Origin: Rodentibacter haemolyticus
GTDB lineage: Bacteria > Pseudomonadota > Gammaproteobacteria > Enterobacterales > Pasteurellaceae
NCBI RefSeq assembly: GCF_015356115.1
Contig: NZ_CP063056.1
Coordinates: 248,001-312,000, forward strand
Direction of reading: 5' to 3'
Length of the DNA: 64,000 nucleotides
The position numbers and the translations under genes were made by a program. This document shows, piece by piece, positions 1 through 9,498 of the stretch. Positions within the stretch are counted from its first letter, which is position 1. Every line of letters begins with the position of its first letter. The notes beneath the pieces were generated by a model that saw only the letters and a list, made by a program, of their open reading frames with translations, was not told the DNA's origin and searched no databases.

Positions 1-1
1 C

Positions 2-913
2 AAAACCCATTCTTTATTATTTAAAGAAAAACCGGACTACTCTTTTGTGCTTGCTGAAAACGGTAAAGTACAAGAAATCAAAGCCGAACATCGCCGTATT
101 GCGAATCAAATTGTGGAAGAATCGATGATTATTGCGAACATTTGTGCTGCGCAATTTCTGAATGAAAATGCACAAACGGGGATCTTCAACACACACAGTG
201 GATTTGATAAAAAATTCTTAGAAAATGCCCATCATTTCTTAATGGCAAATTTAAGCAATGAAGAAAACCAAGCAGAACTGGCAAAACGTTATTCTGTGGA
301 AAATCTGGTAACTTTAAACGGCTATTGCCAAATGCGCCACGATATTGAACCGATTGAGGGCGATTATTTGGAGCTTCGTTTACGCCGTTATTTAACCTTT
401 GCCGAATTTAAAGCCGAATTAGCACCGCACTTTGGCTTAGGATTAGAGGGCTATGCGACTTGGACATCACCGATTCGTAAATACTCGGATATGGTGAATC
501 ACCGTTTAATCAAAGCCGTTCTCACCCAACAGCCCTGCGAGAAACCGCAAGATGAGGTGCTGACTCGTTTACAAGAAGCACGCCGCCAAAATCGTTTAGT
601 TGAACGTGATGTTGCAGATTGGCTATATTGCCGCTATCTTGCCGATAAAGTTGCTGAAAATGCGGAATTTGAGGCGGAAGTACAAGATGTAATGCGTGGC
701 GGTTTACGTGTGCAGTTGTTAGAAAATGGCGCATCAATGTTCGTTCCCGCCTCAACTATTCACAATAACAAAGAAGAAATGTTGGTAAATTCGGACGAAC
801 TCGCTCTTTATATTAAAGGTGAGCGTGCTTATAAAATCGGTGATCTGATAAAAGTAAAACTCACGGAAGTGAAAGAAGAAACAAGAAGTATCATTAGTTC
901 TGTGATTTTCTAG
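2..913 (+). CDS. rnb: Exoribonuclease II, 3' part (5' end outside window)
   Basis: RNase II degrades single-stranded RNA processively 3' to 5'. The reading frame is open from base 2, so the gene starts before the window; about 303 C-terminal residues are present, against about 644 in the E. coli protein. The end of the RNB catalytic domain is visible (GYATWTSPIRKYSDMVNHR), followed by a C-terminal S1-like RNA-binding domain (EAEVQDVMRGGLRVQLLENG). The GTG at 47 is internal and not the true start. The gene converges on yfbR, with a short inverted-repeat element between them. Confidence 0.95.
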   Translation, partial: KTHSLLFKEKPDYSFVLAENGKVQEIKAEHRRIANQIVEESMIIANICAAQFLNENAQTGIFNTHSGFDKKFLENAHHFLMANLSNEENQAELAKRYSVENLVTLNGYCQMRHDIEPIEGDYLELRLRRYLTFAEFKAELAPHFGLGLEGYATWTSPIRKYSDMVNHRLIKAVLTQQPCEKPQDEVLTRLQEARRQNRLVERDVADWLYCRYLADKVAENAEFEAEVQDVMRGGLRVQLLENGASMFVPASTIHNNKEEMLVNSDELALYIKGERAYKIGDLIKVKLTEVKEETRSIISSVIF

Positions 914-944
914 TATAAAAAACCAAGTGCGATCAAAATTACTG

Positions 945-1086
945 TATTGTATCAGTTGCACAATGTAAAAAGCAGGGTGGGCAACAAGTTGCCCACCATT
1001 GAAATTCCCCTTTGGATCGGTGGGCAAAAATTTGCCCATCCTACGGAATCCTTATTTAACAATATTTGTGCAATTGCGACATAATA
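945..1086. repeat. MITE-like inverted-repeat element, copy 1
   Basis: A 142-base intergenic element between rnb and yfbR. Its ends are imperfect inverted repeats: TATTGTATCAGTTGCACAA on the left, and TATTATGTCGCAATTGCACAA reading inward on the other strand from the right. The core holds two palindromic blocks, GGTGGGCAACAAGTTGCCCACC and a weaker one near 1020-1041 ending in CCTAC. Similar ends occur at 23949-24116 and 41358-41500. No coding capacity. Family assignment is my own comparison. Confidence 0.55.
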
Positions 1087-1137
1087 ATGCAAAATTACAT
1101 CAAATTTTAACCGCACTTTCCATCTCTCATTTTATAC

Positions 1138-1731
1138 CTATAACGCAATCTCATCTAAAGAGCGCCCGAAACTAGGTAGGAATACTTGGAGAAAGTAGTC
1201 CATTTCTTGGCTATGCCATTGTTTCATCAGTGTTTCTAAACGTTTTTTTGCAGTTTTAAATTCTTGGTTACCATGTTCCAATTCAAATTTGGCTTTAATG
1301 TAAGCGCAAATTAAATCCGCCTGTTTTACGATATGTTTTTCTTCTTCCGAGAAAATTTCACTGTCAAGATAAGGCGTAAACTCCCCTTGTAATTCGGCAG
1401 GCAAAAGGCTGATAAGGTGCAATTCCGCAGCACTTTCAATATGTTTATAAGCCTGTGTGATTTCAGGGTTGAAATATTTTATCGGAGTAGGTAAATCACC
1501 GGTAAATATTTCGGAAGTATCGTGATACATCGCAATCACGGCAATATGTTCGGGATTTGTTTTACCGGCAAAAAATTTATTTTTGATGATCGCCAAAGCT
1601 TGTGCCACGAATGCCACTTGTAAACTATGTTCGGCAAGATTTTCCTTTTCAATATTACGCATTAACGACCAGCGTTGAATCAAACGCAAACGATCCAAAC
1701 AAGCAAAAAAGTGGCTGGTTTTAATTTCCAT
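1138..1731 (-). CDS. yfbR: 5'-deoxynucleotidase YfbR (HD domain)
   Basis: YfbR dephosphorylates deoxyribonucleoside 5'-monophosphates and contributes to dNTP pool balance. The 197-residue protein has the HD-family metal motifs: H in EHSLQVAF, HD in MYHDTSEIFTGDLPTP, and a later D in KQADLICAYIKAKFE. It aligns closely with E. coli YfbR over its whole length as recalled. I place the start at the ATG encoding MEIKTSHFF, because a longer frame adds ten residues with no family match and overlaps degS. It begins 7 bases after the degS stop, so it is probably the last gene of the nrdR-ribD-degS-yfbR operon. Confidence 0.93.
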   Translation of the reverse strand: MEIKTSHFFACLDRLRLIQRWSLMRNIEKENLAEHSLQVAFVAQALAIIKNKFFAGKTNPEHIAVIAMYHDTSEIFTGDLPTPIKYFNPEITQAYKHIESAAELHLISLLPAELQGEFTPYLDSEIFSEEEKHIVKQADLICAYIKAKFELEHGNQEFKTAKKRLETLMKQWHSQEMDYFLQVFLPSFGRSLDEIAL

Positions 1732-1738
1732 ACAACCT

Positions 1739-2758
1739 CTAATTAGACGGCAATTCCTCAACCATCACCGGTAGATCAAATACCCGCCCCAGACGGGCAA
1801 TGGTAACCATAACCTGCGTATTCGGTTTGGTATTTGCAATGATTTGCATAATTTCAGGAGCAGAAATACCTTCCCGATTATTTAATTTCAAAATTACATC
1901 ACCCACTTGAATGCCTGCCTTTTCTGCCGGGCTATTAGGACTTACTCCTGTAATAACAATCCCTTCTCTACCGGAATTAATATCACTTTGTACGCCAAAA
2001 TAGCCGCGAATGACACGACCATCACGAATAATTTTATGCAATACGTCATTTGCAATGTCCATTGGAATCGCAAAATTTAACCCTTCGGCAATTTCGTTTG
2101 ATGTTTTACCGATACTGAGCGTGCTGATTCCCACTAATTCTCCGGCTGAATTAATTAACGCACCACCTGAATTACCGCGATTAATTGAGGCATCCGTTTG
2201 AATGAAATTCTGTCTGCCCAGCGAATCCCCCACGGCACTGCGCCCTACCGCACTGATAATCCCTTGAGAGACACTTTGCCCTAAGTTGTAAGGATTACCG
2301 ATAGCAAGCACAATATCCCCCACGTGTACTTGGCGTTTTGGATTTTGCGGAATCGTAGAAAGATTATTCGCCTGAATCTTCAAAACGGCAAGATCCGTCA
2401 AATTATCTGATCCCACCAGATTTGCTTCATAAATATTACCATTTTGTAATGCCACTACAATTTGATCGGCATTTTGAATAACGTGTTTATTGGTGAGAAT
2501 ATAGCCGTCTTGGCTCATAATTACGCCGGAACCCAAATTATTTACTCGCAGCTGATCCTCATCATTAATACTCGCAGATGAAAAAGAACGGTTATAGACA
2601 TTGACTACTGCCGGAGAAGCAATCCGCACCGCATTTTTAAACGACATAATATCGTCTGAAGTCGTAATGCTATTTGTATTTAGCCGAGGTACTGCGAAAA
2701 GAATGACTCCCGCAGCAGCTAATCCCCAAAGGGCGGCATGAAAAAGTTTTTTAAACAT
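1739..2758 (-). CDS. degS: Site-1 serine protease DegS (RseA anti-sigma factor cleaving)
   Basis: DegS senses unfolded outer-membrane proteins in the periplasm and makes the first cut in anti-sigma factor RseA, releasing sigma-E. The 339-residue protein has an N-terminal membrane anchor (residues 5-25), a trypsin-like domain with catalytic H92 (TNKHVIQ), D122 (TDLAVLK) and S197 (GNSGGA), and one C-terminal PDZ domain (about 250-335, GYFGVQ... SPAEKAGIQVGD). One PDZ domain and a membrane anchor fit DegS better than DegP or DegQ. It follows ribD without a gap. Confidence 0.95.
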   Translation of the reverse strand: MFKKLFHAALWGLAAAGVILFAVPRLNTNSITTSDDIMSFKNAVRIASPAVVNVYNRSFSSASINDEDQLRVNNLGSGVIMSQDGYILTNKHVIQNADQIVVALQNGNIYEANLVGSDNLTDLAVLKIQANNLSTIPQNPKRQVHVGDIVLAIGNPYNLGQSVSQGIISAVGRSAVGDSLGRQNFIQTDASINRGNSGGALINSAGELVGISTLSIGKTSNEIAEGLNFAIPMDIANDVLHKIIRDGRVIRGYFGVQSDINSGREGIVITGVSPNSPAEKAGIQVGDVILKLNNREGISAPEIMQIIANTKPNTQVMVTIARLGRVFDLPVMVEELPSN

Positions 2759-3880
2759 TTAAGATCCTTTCGGCTTATAAGTTAATTTTATATCATCACC
2801 GATCTGTTGAAATTCGTCTAATTGCCATAAAGGCGCATCCGCCAACTTTGTTAAATGAGGGAGTTGGCATAGCCCACGAGCCTGCTCACCCAATAATTTC
2901 GGTGCAACATAAATAATGAGTTCATCCGCTAATTTTTGCTCAATCAAACTACCGGCTAAATTTGCCCCCGCTTCTACCCAAAGGGTATTAATTTGACGTT
3001 TACCCAATTCAATCATCAATTCGGATAATACATTTTCTTTAGGCACAAGTATTTGTTCGCAAAAATCGGGAAAACTCGAAAGCTCCCGCGCTTCGCTTGA
3101 AACCAACCAAACGGGGGCGTTCGTTTCAAATAATTTATGAGTAGGTTGAATGCGATGTTTAGAATCCAGAATCACCCGAATGGGTTGGCGCACGGTTTCT
3201 TTGGCATAATCTTTTTTAAGCTCATCGGGAAAATCTTCCCAACGCACATTTAAACTCGGGTTATCTGCCAATACAGTTGATGAAGTTGATAAAAGTGCGG
3301 ATGATTTTGCCCGCATTTTTTGTACATCGGAACGAGAAGCCGCATTCGTAATCCATTTGCTTTCCCCACTCGCCATCGCCGTTCTGCCGTCAAGGGTCAT
3401 TGCTAATTTCAATTGAACGAAAGGCACGCCTTGACGCATTCTCTTTAAAAAACCTTTATTGAGATTTTCAGCAGAATCATTCAATAAATTAACCGCACTT
3501 TTAATGCCCGCATCAACAAGCATTTTCAATCCCTTGCCGGCAACTTGTGGATTCGGATCTTGCATTGCGGCAACCACTCTCACCACCCCGGCTTCAATTA
3601 ACCCCAATGCACAAGGCGGTGTACGTCCATAATGTGAGCAAGGTTCTAAAGTAACGTAAGCCGTCGCCCCTTTTGCATTATCCCCAGCTTGTGCCAAAGC
3701 GACACGTTCTGCGTGGGGTTGCCCTGCTTTGAAGTGAAAGCCCTCGCCTACAATTTTTCCCTCTTTCACCAATACACAGCCCACGCTAGGATTCGGCGAG
3801 GTGGTATATACACCTTTCGCCGCTAAATCTAACGCACGTTGCATAAACTGACGATCTTGTGCAGAAAATTCAGGCATCAT
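2759..3880 (-). CDS. ribD: Bifunctional riboflavin deaminase/reductase RibD
   Basis: RibD carries out the second and third steps of riboflavin synthesis: deamination of the pyrimidine and reduction of the ribosyl side chain. The 373-residue protein has an N-terminal cytidine-deaminase-like zinc domain (HAERVAL, then PCSHYGRTPPC) and a C-terminal reductase domain (from about residue 150, KLAMTLDGRTA). Its start overlaps the nrdR stop by one base and its end abuts degS, so the three are co-transcribed. The first two codons are both ATG; either could start. Confidence 0.96.
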   Translation of the reverse strand: MMPEFSAQDRQFMQRALDLAAKGVYTTSPNPSVGCVLVKEGKIVGEGFHFKAGQPHAERVALAQAGDNAKGATAYVTLEPCSHYGRTPPCALGLIEAGVVRVVAAMQDPNPQVAGKGLKMLVDAGIKSAVNLLNDSAENLNKGFLKRMRQGVPFVQLKLAMTLDGRTAMASGESKWITNAASRSDVQKMRAKSSALLSTSSTVLADNPSLNVRWEDFPDELKKDYAKETVRQPIRVILDSKHRIQPTHKLFETNAPVWLVSSEARELSSFPDFCEQILVPKENVLSELMIELGKRQINTLWVEAGANLAGSLIEQKLADELIIYVAPKLLGEQARGLCQLPHLTKLADAPLWQLDEFQQIGDDIKLTYKPKGS

Positions 3881-4329
3881 TAATCCTTCAGGCTTTCAAT
3901 TTCTTTAGTAAATTGGTTGATATTGTCGAAGCTCAAATAAACTGAGGCAAAACGAATATAAGCAACCTTATCCAATTCTTTTAGCGCATTCATTGCGAGC
4001 TTGCCCACTAATTGGCTTGGCACTTCACGCTCCCCGGTGGCACGTAGCTGAATAATGATATGATTAATGGCTTTTTCCACATCATCAGAACTCACCGGGC
4101 GTTTTTCCAACGCATGCAAAATGCCGCTACGAAGCTTATCTTCATTGAAAGGCTCACGCGAGCCATCGGTTTTAATAATTTTCGGTATCACTAACTCTGC
4201 GGTTTCAAAGGTCGTAAAACGCTCATGGCAATTACCGCACTCACGGCGGCGGCGAACCTGATAACCATCCGAAACCAAGCGGCTGTCAATTACTTTGGTT
4301 TCTTCCGTAGAACAAAATGGACAATGCAT
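3880..4329 (-). CDS. nrdR: Transcriptional repressor NrdR
   Basis: NrdR represses ribonucleotide reductase operons in response to ATP/dATP. The 149-residue protein has the N-terminal zinc ribbon (C3, C6, C31, C34: CPFC and CGNC) and the ATP-cone domain (about residues 46-136, VIKTDGSREPFNEDKL). The full length matches the family. It lies upstream of ribD, overlapping it by one base, a common pairing in gammaproteobacteria. No NrdR box for self-regulation was recognised. Confidence 0.97.
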   Translation of the reverse strand: MHCPFCSTEETKVIDSRLVSDGYQVRRRRECGNCHERFTTFETAELVIPKIIKTDGSREPFNEDKLRSGILHALEKRPVSSDDVEKAINHIIIQLRATGEREVPSQLVGKLAMNALKELDKVAYIRFASVYLSFDNINQFTKEIESLKD

Positions 4330-4387
4330 AGGACATCCTTATCAAAGAGGGGGCAACATCTTAACAAAAAAAGTCCCTTTTGACGAT

Positions 4388-7300
4388 TTACTTTCCGCCT
4401 TTCTTAACCGTTTTCTTTTCCGGTTCGGCAAACATTAATCCGAACCAATTTTTCGTTTGCTCGATTAGTGCGGTTAAATTTTCTTCCTTCTCAAATTTTG
4501 TGGTTTGTGCCAACACACGAGACCAGTAGGGATCGGCTTTTTTCCTAGGGTTGCCGAATTTATGATCTTCCGCTAATTTTTTGAGTTTTTCTAAAATCGT
4601 TTCAAAATCGACCGCACTTTCCTCTTTTACAATGAAATCGGTGATTTTATCCACGGTTGGAATAAGTTGAATTTCAGACTGGCTTTGCAAATAAGCCTGC
4701 ACATAAATTTGTAGCTGAGCCAAGGCGGTTTCAGGCGCTATCTGTGAAAACTCAATCCTCTTATCTTTCGTGATTAAAATCGGCGGCATCGCATTATTTT
4801 GCGTAACACATTGAATCAAATAATAAAGCCAAGGGCGAATACGATAGCGTTCTTTGTAATCGGCAAAACGCCATTCAATCACCCGTTCATCATCAAATAT
4901 ATTTTCTATGTAGCCGAACAAACGAACCTGTTGAGTTTTATCGCCCCACAAAACATCCAAATTAAAATCAATGGAAGCATTATGCGGTTTGCCAAGATCT
5001 TCAATTTTCTCTTTAAATTCCAGCACGGTATCCCGCACAGTTTCTGCTGCAACCTTGCCAAATTGAGCCCGTGGCAACACGCCTTTTACCGCAGCTTGCG
5101 CAAAATATTCATCAAATTTATACTCATCCGTATAAACAAGCGCGTTATTCAGTGCGTATTTATCCAATCCGCTTAAAACAAAATTTTCGCTGTCGGCAAT
5201 ACGATCATCTTCATCACGAAAATATACGCCTAATTGTTTTTCAAAGAAAAATTTCACCGGATTTTCCACAAAACGCACAAAACGATCCAACTCGATTTCC
5301 GTCATGTTTTCTCTATTATTCATCTTCACGATAAATTCTTTCTGCTGCGCACCGGCGTCTATTTTCGCCATCGGCAACCATTTGGCGGCAAAAGAGCGGT
5401 CAAAATTTTCGGTGTTTTTAAAATTGTTTGGGCTAAATGCCGTCATACTGTGTTGGTGAACAGGTATTTTTTGCTCGTCCCTTTGACCGTGATTAATATA
5501 ATCCAGCAACTGCGTTACCAATACGGAAGGCGCTTTCGGTTGATTATCAGTAATTGAACGCCCGATATAGCTGATGTAACAATAATCTCTCGCCGCAAGT
5601 AAGGCTTCGAGGAATAAATAACGGTCGTCATCACGGCGTACACGATCGCCCTTTTGATGATGATATTGCATTAAATCAAAACTGTTCGGTGTTTGTGCGC
5701 GCGGATAATCCGCCTCGTTCATCCCCAACAAACACACCGCTTTAAAGGGTACCGAACGCATTGGTAATAATGTGCAAAAATTCACTTTCCCGGCTAAAAA
5801 TTTCAGGCTGTTCGGCGTTTCTTCTAATTTAATCGTCATCACATCGGCAATCACATCAGCTTGTAACGGTGTATCAAAATGAAGCTCGGTTAAGTGCTCC
5901 GCTATTTCATTGATCTTTTCTTGAATATAAAACAATGTATCTTTTGTTTCTTCATTTTGCACAAAAAAATCTGCTAAAAGTGCGGTCAGTATTTCACGCC
6001 ATTTTTCCATAGAATGCGTATGTTGAAGTTTTTCATACCAAGCCGAAAGCGCAGAGAAAAAATGTGATAATTTACCGGCAAGCAAACCTTTTAAGCCGTA
6101 ACTACTGTCCAATCCGAGACTTTCTTGCCAGATACCGTGTTCTTCCCGCATCGCATACCCGAGCAGCATACGTTCCAAACCCGCTTGCCAAGAATTAAAA
6201 TTCACGCCATTTTGCAGTTTTTGCAAACCGAAACGAATGCCGGCATCCGCCACCCACTCGCGCGCTAAAGGCAAATCGGAAAGTGAAATATCAAAACGCT
6301 CACGTATTGCCGGAACATCTAATAAAGTCAAAATCTCTTCCGCACTAAACGTGCTTTCTTTCAAGCGCAATAAGGTTAAATAGCAGGAAACCAGCACATC
6401 ACTTTCCGATAATTTGTTATCGGAAATGGAAAACGGAATCAAAGGTGCATTACCATTTTTTTGCCCGAAAACCGCCTGAATATAAGGGGTGTATTGATTA
6501 ATATCCGCCACCATAACGACGATATCTTTCGGGGTTAATGTCGGATCTTGGTTGAATAAGTCCAGTAAGTAATCCTGCAATACTTCCACTTCCCGCATCG
6601 CACTATGGCAGGAATGAACCGTTAAAGTGCGGTCATTTTTTTCAATTTTTAAAGACCGGTTTTCTAAATGTAAAATATGTGATTGCAGCTGACCGAGTAG
6701 GGTCGAATTTGAAATATCCTCATAAGCGTTCACAGAGTAAGTTTCGATTCGCTCTTCGTCTCGTACTAAAGTGTAAAGAAAATCACGTCCCATTTTTCCC
6801 CAAGCGGCAAGCAACGGATTACCGATTTGGAGATTCTCATCGTGATAAGTCGTCTCAAGGTCGCCTTGTTCTAATTGTGATATTTGCCCTTCCGAAAAGA
6901 GCGGTTGGATTTCATTTTGTTTTTGATAATCACGGCGCATACGGGAGCGTAAATAATCCATACGTAAATCACGAATATCACCCCAATATTCTTGGCTTGG
7001 ATTATTGAAAAACAAATGGATATCCACTTCCGATGATATCGCTTGCAGAATGGATAAATATGCCTTTGGTAGTGCAGAAATACCGAAAATAAATATGCGT
7101 TCGGGTAATTTTTTAGCTCGATTTTTATCATTTAATAAGGCTAAAAATTGCTCGTGTAAGGCGGCACGGTGCATAGCTTGATCGCCCATATCCGCTTTTA
7201 TATTCGCCACTAATGCACGCCATAATGTCCCTTGCCACGCCACATTATCTTGAATTTGTTGCAACAATGTTTCATTTAAATGAGATTGTTGCATTTCAAT

Positions 7301-7786
7301 TTGCGCTGTAATATTTTCGTCTTCCCCCCTTTCCCAAGCAAAAATCCATTCAGGGCGATAAACTAAATATTGGTCGAATAAATCGGCGATTTTACTACTT
7401 AATTGATAGCGTTTATATTGTTCGGAATGGTGCGAAGAAGCCAAATAATGACGCAAAGGCGCAAAACTTTCCCGCATTAAAAAATCAGGAATTAAGTCCA
7501 TTAAACGCCACATCATTGCCTCTTTATCAAAAGGATTTTGCAAAGAAACCGCCGGTAAGTTATCCGCATAAAGTTGCCAAATAAAGGTTGCCGGCATCGG
7601 GAAAGTCAAATTAGCGGAAATCCCGTTCTTCTTTGCCAAAGCCATTTGTAGCCACTGTGCCATTCCGGGACTTTGCACCAAAATAATATCTTGTTGAAAA
7701 GGATCTTCAGGAGGAAGCGTTTTAAAGACTTCGGCAAGAATCTCTTTTTGTTTTTCAAGCTGATTGGAATAATAAACGATAAACAC
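4388..7786 (-). CDS. recC: Exodeoxyribonuclease V gamma subunit RecC
   Basis: RecC is the Chi-recognising subunit of RecBCD, which processes double-strand breaks for recombination. At 1132 residues it matches the usual length. The start MFIVYYSNQLEKQ and the QSPGMAQWLQ segment (around residue 57) are typical, as is the later LLPMRSVPFKAVCLLGMNEADYPR block. recB and recD are not in the window. It starts 43 bases after comQ, so competence-induced transcription from comN may read into it; a separate promoter is not excluded. Confidence 0.96.
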   Translation of the reverse strand: MFIVYYSNQLEKQKEILAEVFKTLPPEDPFQQDIILVQSPGMAQWLQMALAKKNGISANLTFPMPATFIWQLYADNLPAVSLQNPFDKEAMMWRLMDLIPDFLMRESFAPLRHYLASSHHSEQYKRYQLSSKIADLFDQYLVYRPEWIFAWERGEDENITAQIEMQQSHLNETLLQQIQDNVAWQGTLWRALVANIKADMGDQAMHRAALHEQFLALLNDKNRAKKLPERIFIFGISALPKAYLSILQAISSEVDIHLFFNNPSQEYWGDIRDLRMDYLRSRMRRDYQKQNEIQPLFSEGQISQLEQGDLETTYHDENLQIGNPLLAAWGKMGRDFLYTLVRDEERIETYSVNAYEDISNSTLLGQLQSHILHLENRSLKIEKNDRTLTVHSCHSAMREVEVLQDYLLDLFNQDPTLTPKDIVVMVADINQYTPYIQAVFGQKNGNAPLIPFSISDNKLSESDVLVSCYLTLLRLKESTFSAEEILTLLDVPAIRERFDISLSDLPLAREWVADAGIRFGLQKLQNGVNFNSWQAGLERMLLGYAMREEHGIWQESLGLDSSYGLKGLLAGKLSHFFSALSAWYEKLQHTHSMEKWREILTALLADFFVQNEETKDTLFYIQEKINEIAEHLTELHFDTPLQADVIADVMTIKLEETPNSLKFLAGKVNFCTLLPMRSVPFKAVCLLGMNEADYPRAQTPNSFDLMQYHHQKGDRVRRDDDRYLFLEALLAARDYCYISYIGRSITDNQPKAPSVLVTQLLDYINHGQRDEQKIPVHQHSMTAFSPNNFKNTENFDRSFAAKWLPMAKIDAGAQQKEFIVKMNNRENMTEIELDRFVRFVENPVKFFFEKQLGVYFRDEDDRIADSENFVLSGLDKYALNNALVYTDEYKFDEYFAQAAVKGVLPRAQFGKVAAETVRDTVLEFKEKIEDLGKPHNASIDFNLDVLWGDKTQQVRLFGYIENIFDDERVIEWRFADYKERYRIRPWLYYLIQCVTQNNAMPPILITKDKRIEFSQIAPETALAQLQIYVQAYLQSQSEIQLIPTVDKITDFIVKEESAVDFETILEKLKKLAEDHKFGNPRKKADPYWSRVLAQTTKFEKEENLTALIEQTKNWFGLMFAEPEKKTVKKGGK

Positions 7787-7829
7787 CGCGGCAACCTATG
7801 ATGGAAAGAGCAGAATAATGTGCACTATT

Positions 7830-8135
7830 TTACTCGGTTTTCAGCGAAAATTCACCCTTCGGATACTGAATCACGACTTGATCGCTTTGGCATTGTACTT
7901 GAAATATTATACCGTTTTGCTGTACGTATTGCTCACAAGGTAATCCTAAAAATTGCCGTTGCGCCTGATTTTCGGCAATTTGTAACGCTTGAAAATCATA
8001 ATAGATTTTGACCGCACTTTTGCGCTGGTTCGCCGTCCATTGATTAAATGCCAAAAACAAGGCGCTAAACAATGCAAGCGTAAACATTAAGGAAATCAAC
8101 GATATTCCCCTATTCACTTGATATTTTAAAATCAC
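7830..8135 (-). CDS. comQ: Competence pseudopilin-like protein ComQ
   Basis: A 101-residue protein with a type IV prepilin-like N-terminus (NRGISLISLMFTLALFSALF): a short basic leader, glycine before the hydrophobic helix, then a small soluble part with two cysteines (CEQY, VQCQ). It is last of four pilin-like genes just upstream of recC, the same order as H. influenzae comNOPQ (HI0938-HI0941). The name rests on position and N-terminal type more than on sequence identity. Likely role: minor pseudopilin of the DNA-uptake machinery. It overlaps the end of comP. Confidence 0.75.
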   Translation of the reverse strand: MILKYQVNRGISLISLMFTLALFSALFLAFNQWTANQRKSAVKIYYDFQALQIAENQAQRQFLGLPCEQYVQQNGIIFQVQCQSDQVVIQYPKGEFSLKTE

Positions 8136-8802
8136 TCCAACTTTTCTCCGCCAATTGCCACTTGCTATATTGCCGCACCAAAGGCTCGATCACTTTTTTG
8201 CCATAAGCCACCGTAACGCCTTCCAAAGTTAAAGTTCCGGCGGTGATTACCGTTCCGCTGATTCGCCCGTTTCCTCGAAGTGTTAAATCACCTTCAGCAA
8301 TTACAATCCCTTGTACCTTGCCATTGATTTCCCAAGTTGTTTGATGTTGATCAAACCAATAAATTTGCGGCATTTTGTTTGTCACCAACGGATTTGCAGG
8401 TTGTAAAAAGTGCGGTCGAAATTCACTAAGATTTTCCATACGGATAAAATGATCGAACAAGCCTTGATTAACCCCTTTCGTGGGCGTTTTCTTAAATATT
8501 GCGACACGCCGACACCAAAGCGAATATTGAATCGCATCGTTCGCACCATCCAACGTAATAGAAATCTGTCTAGCCTTCTCCGAATTATCCAAAGGCAAGT
8601 TTTTACAGACATTTTGTTTTTCGATTGAGGTCATTTTTTGCAATGTTAATGTACGTTCAACGTAATGTTTTCGCTGCATTTGCCGGGCAAGAAAAAAATG
8701 TAAGGTACTCTCATCAAATAATAAAATCACCACTAATAGCCCTGAAATAAAGATCAAAATCGTGGCGGTTACAATACCTTTCCTTGCTTTTATTGATTCC
8801 AT
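8110..8802 (-). CDS. comP: Competence operon protein ComP (DUF2572 type)
   Basis: A 230-residue protein with a membrane helix near the N-terminus (TATILIFISGLLVVILLF) preceded by the basic segment KARKG. The rest is a periplasmic domain with a repetitive glycine-rich stretch (GVIAEGDLTLRGNGRISGTVITAGTLTLEG). Position matches H. influenzae HI0940 (comP, DUF2572). It starts within the comO end and overlaps comQ, indicating translational coupling. Probable component of the type IV pilus-like uptake apparatus; no catalytic motif seen. Confidence 0.75.
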   Translation of the reverse strand: MESIKARKGIVTATILIFISGLLVVILLFDESTLHFFLARQMQRKHYVERTLTLQKMTSIEKQNVCKNLPLDNSEKARQISITLDGANDAIQYSLWCRRVAIFKKTPTKGVNQGLFDHFIRMENLSEFRPHFLQPANPLVTNKMPQIYWFDQHQTTWEINGKVQGIVIAEGDLTLRGNGRISGTVITAGTLTLEGVTVAYGKKVIEPLVRQYSKWQLAEKSWSDFKISSE

Positions 8803-9497
8803 AGCGCCACCACCATAGCGGTTTCATAATAAATCTCAGGATAATTTCTTAAACTACCGCCAAGCCGGATTTCAATCCCCTTTCCTTCGGCTAAAGGATT
8901 AAATTGCAAGCGGGTTATTTCATATTCCTTTTCATCCAATAAATCAGTCCAACCTCCACCGGCATTGCAAGCACTTTGTTGAAGTGCTTTTTGGCATTCA
9001 TCGGATTTGCAATTCGTCTTAATCGCACTTTTGTAAGTTTGTTTGGTTTCGATCATTTTGCCATTCAATTTATAACCGAAAAGTTCTTTTTCGATACTTT
9101 TTGCGACATTTTGATCGCCATTGATACAAGTATTTTTAGTGTATTTTTCACCAATACAACCGTTTGCATTCAGATCATAAAAAAACAAAACGCAGCTATT
9201 TTGAGCTGCATTATCCGCCTGAGAAATCACCAAAGCGCTTCCCTTTTCATCTAATTCAAACAAATCCAGATTACTTTCAATTAATTTATCGTTGAGAGCC
9301 CGAAAGCCGACACGGCGCAGATCTTTACCGATAAGTTGGAGCGTGCGTTGAATTTCCGCCTGTAGTTTTAAACGTAAAAAGACTTTTCGATTTTGAATTT
9401 GCGTATCCGCATAAAACTGTGAAATCACGAATAAAAGTGCGGTGGAAATTGCCAATGAAATCATTAGACTAAGTAAAGTTTGCCCTTTTAACATCAT
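8790..9497 (-). CDS. comO: Competence pseudopilin ComO
   Basis: A pilin-like protein of about 236 residues. The leader ends in LKG and is followed by QTLLSLMISLAISTALLFV, the hydrophobic helix of a type IV prepilin, so a prepilin peptidase should cut after G. I chose the ATG at 9497 because a GGA lies 4 bases upstream; a GTG at 9515 would extend into comN, and an adjacent ATG at 9494 is also possible. Several cysteines follow (CVLFFY, GCIG, TCING, CKSDEC, CNAGG). Expected in the competence pilus with comN, comP and comQ. Confidence 0.78.
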   Translation of the reverse strand: MMLKGQTLLSLMISLAISTALLFVISQFYADTQIQNRKVFLRLKLQAEIQRTLQLIGKDLRRVGFRALNDKLIESNLDLFELDEKGSALVISQADNAAQNSCVLFFYDLNANGCIGEKYTKNTCINGDQNVAKSIEKELFGYKLNGKMIETKQTYKSAIKTNCKSDECQKALQQSACNAGGGWTDLLDEKEYEITRLQFNPLAEGKGIEIRLGGSLRNYPEIYYETAMVVALWNQ

Positions 9498-9498
9498 T

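Noticed and set aside
4799..5557. Several plus-strand frames inside recC
   Set aside because: They are opposite-strand shadows of recC with no start signals or family resemblance.
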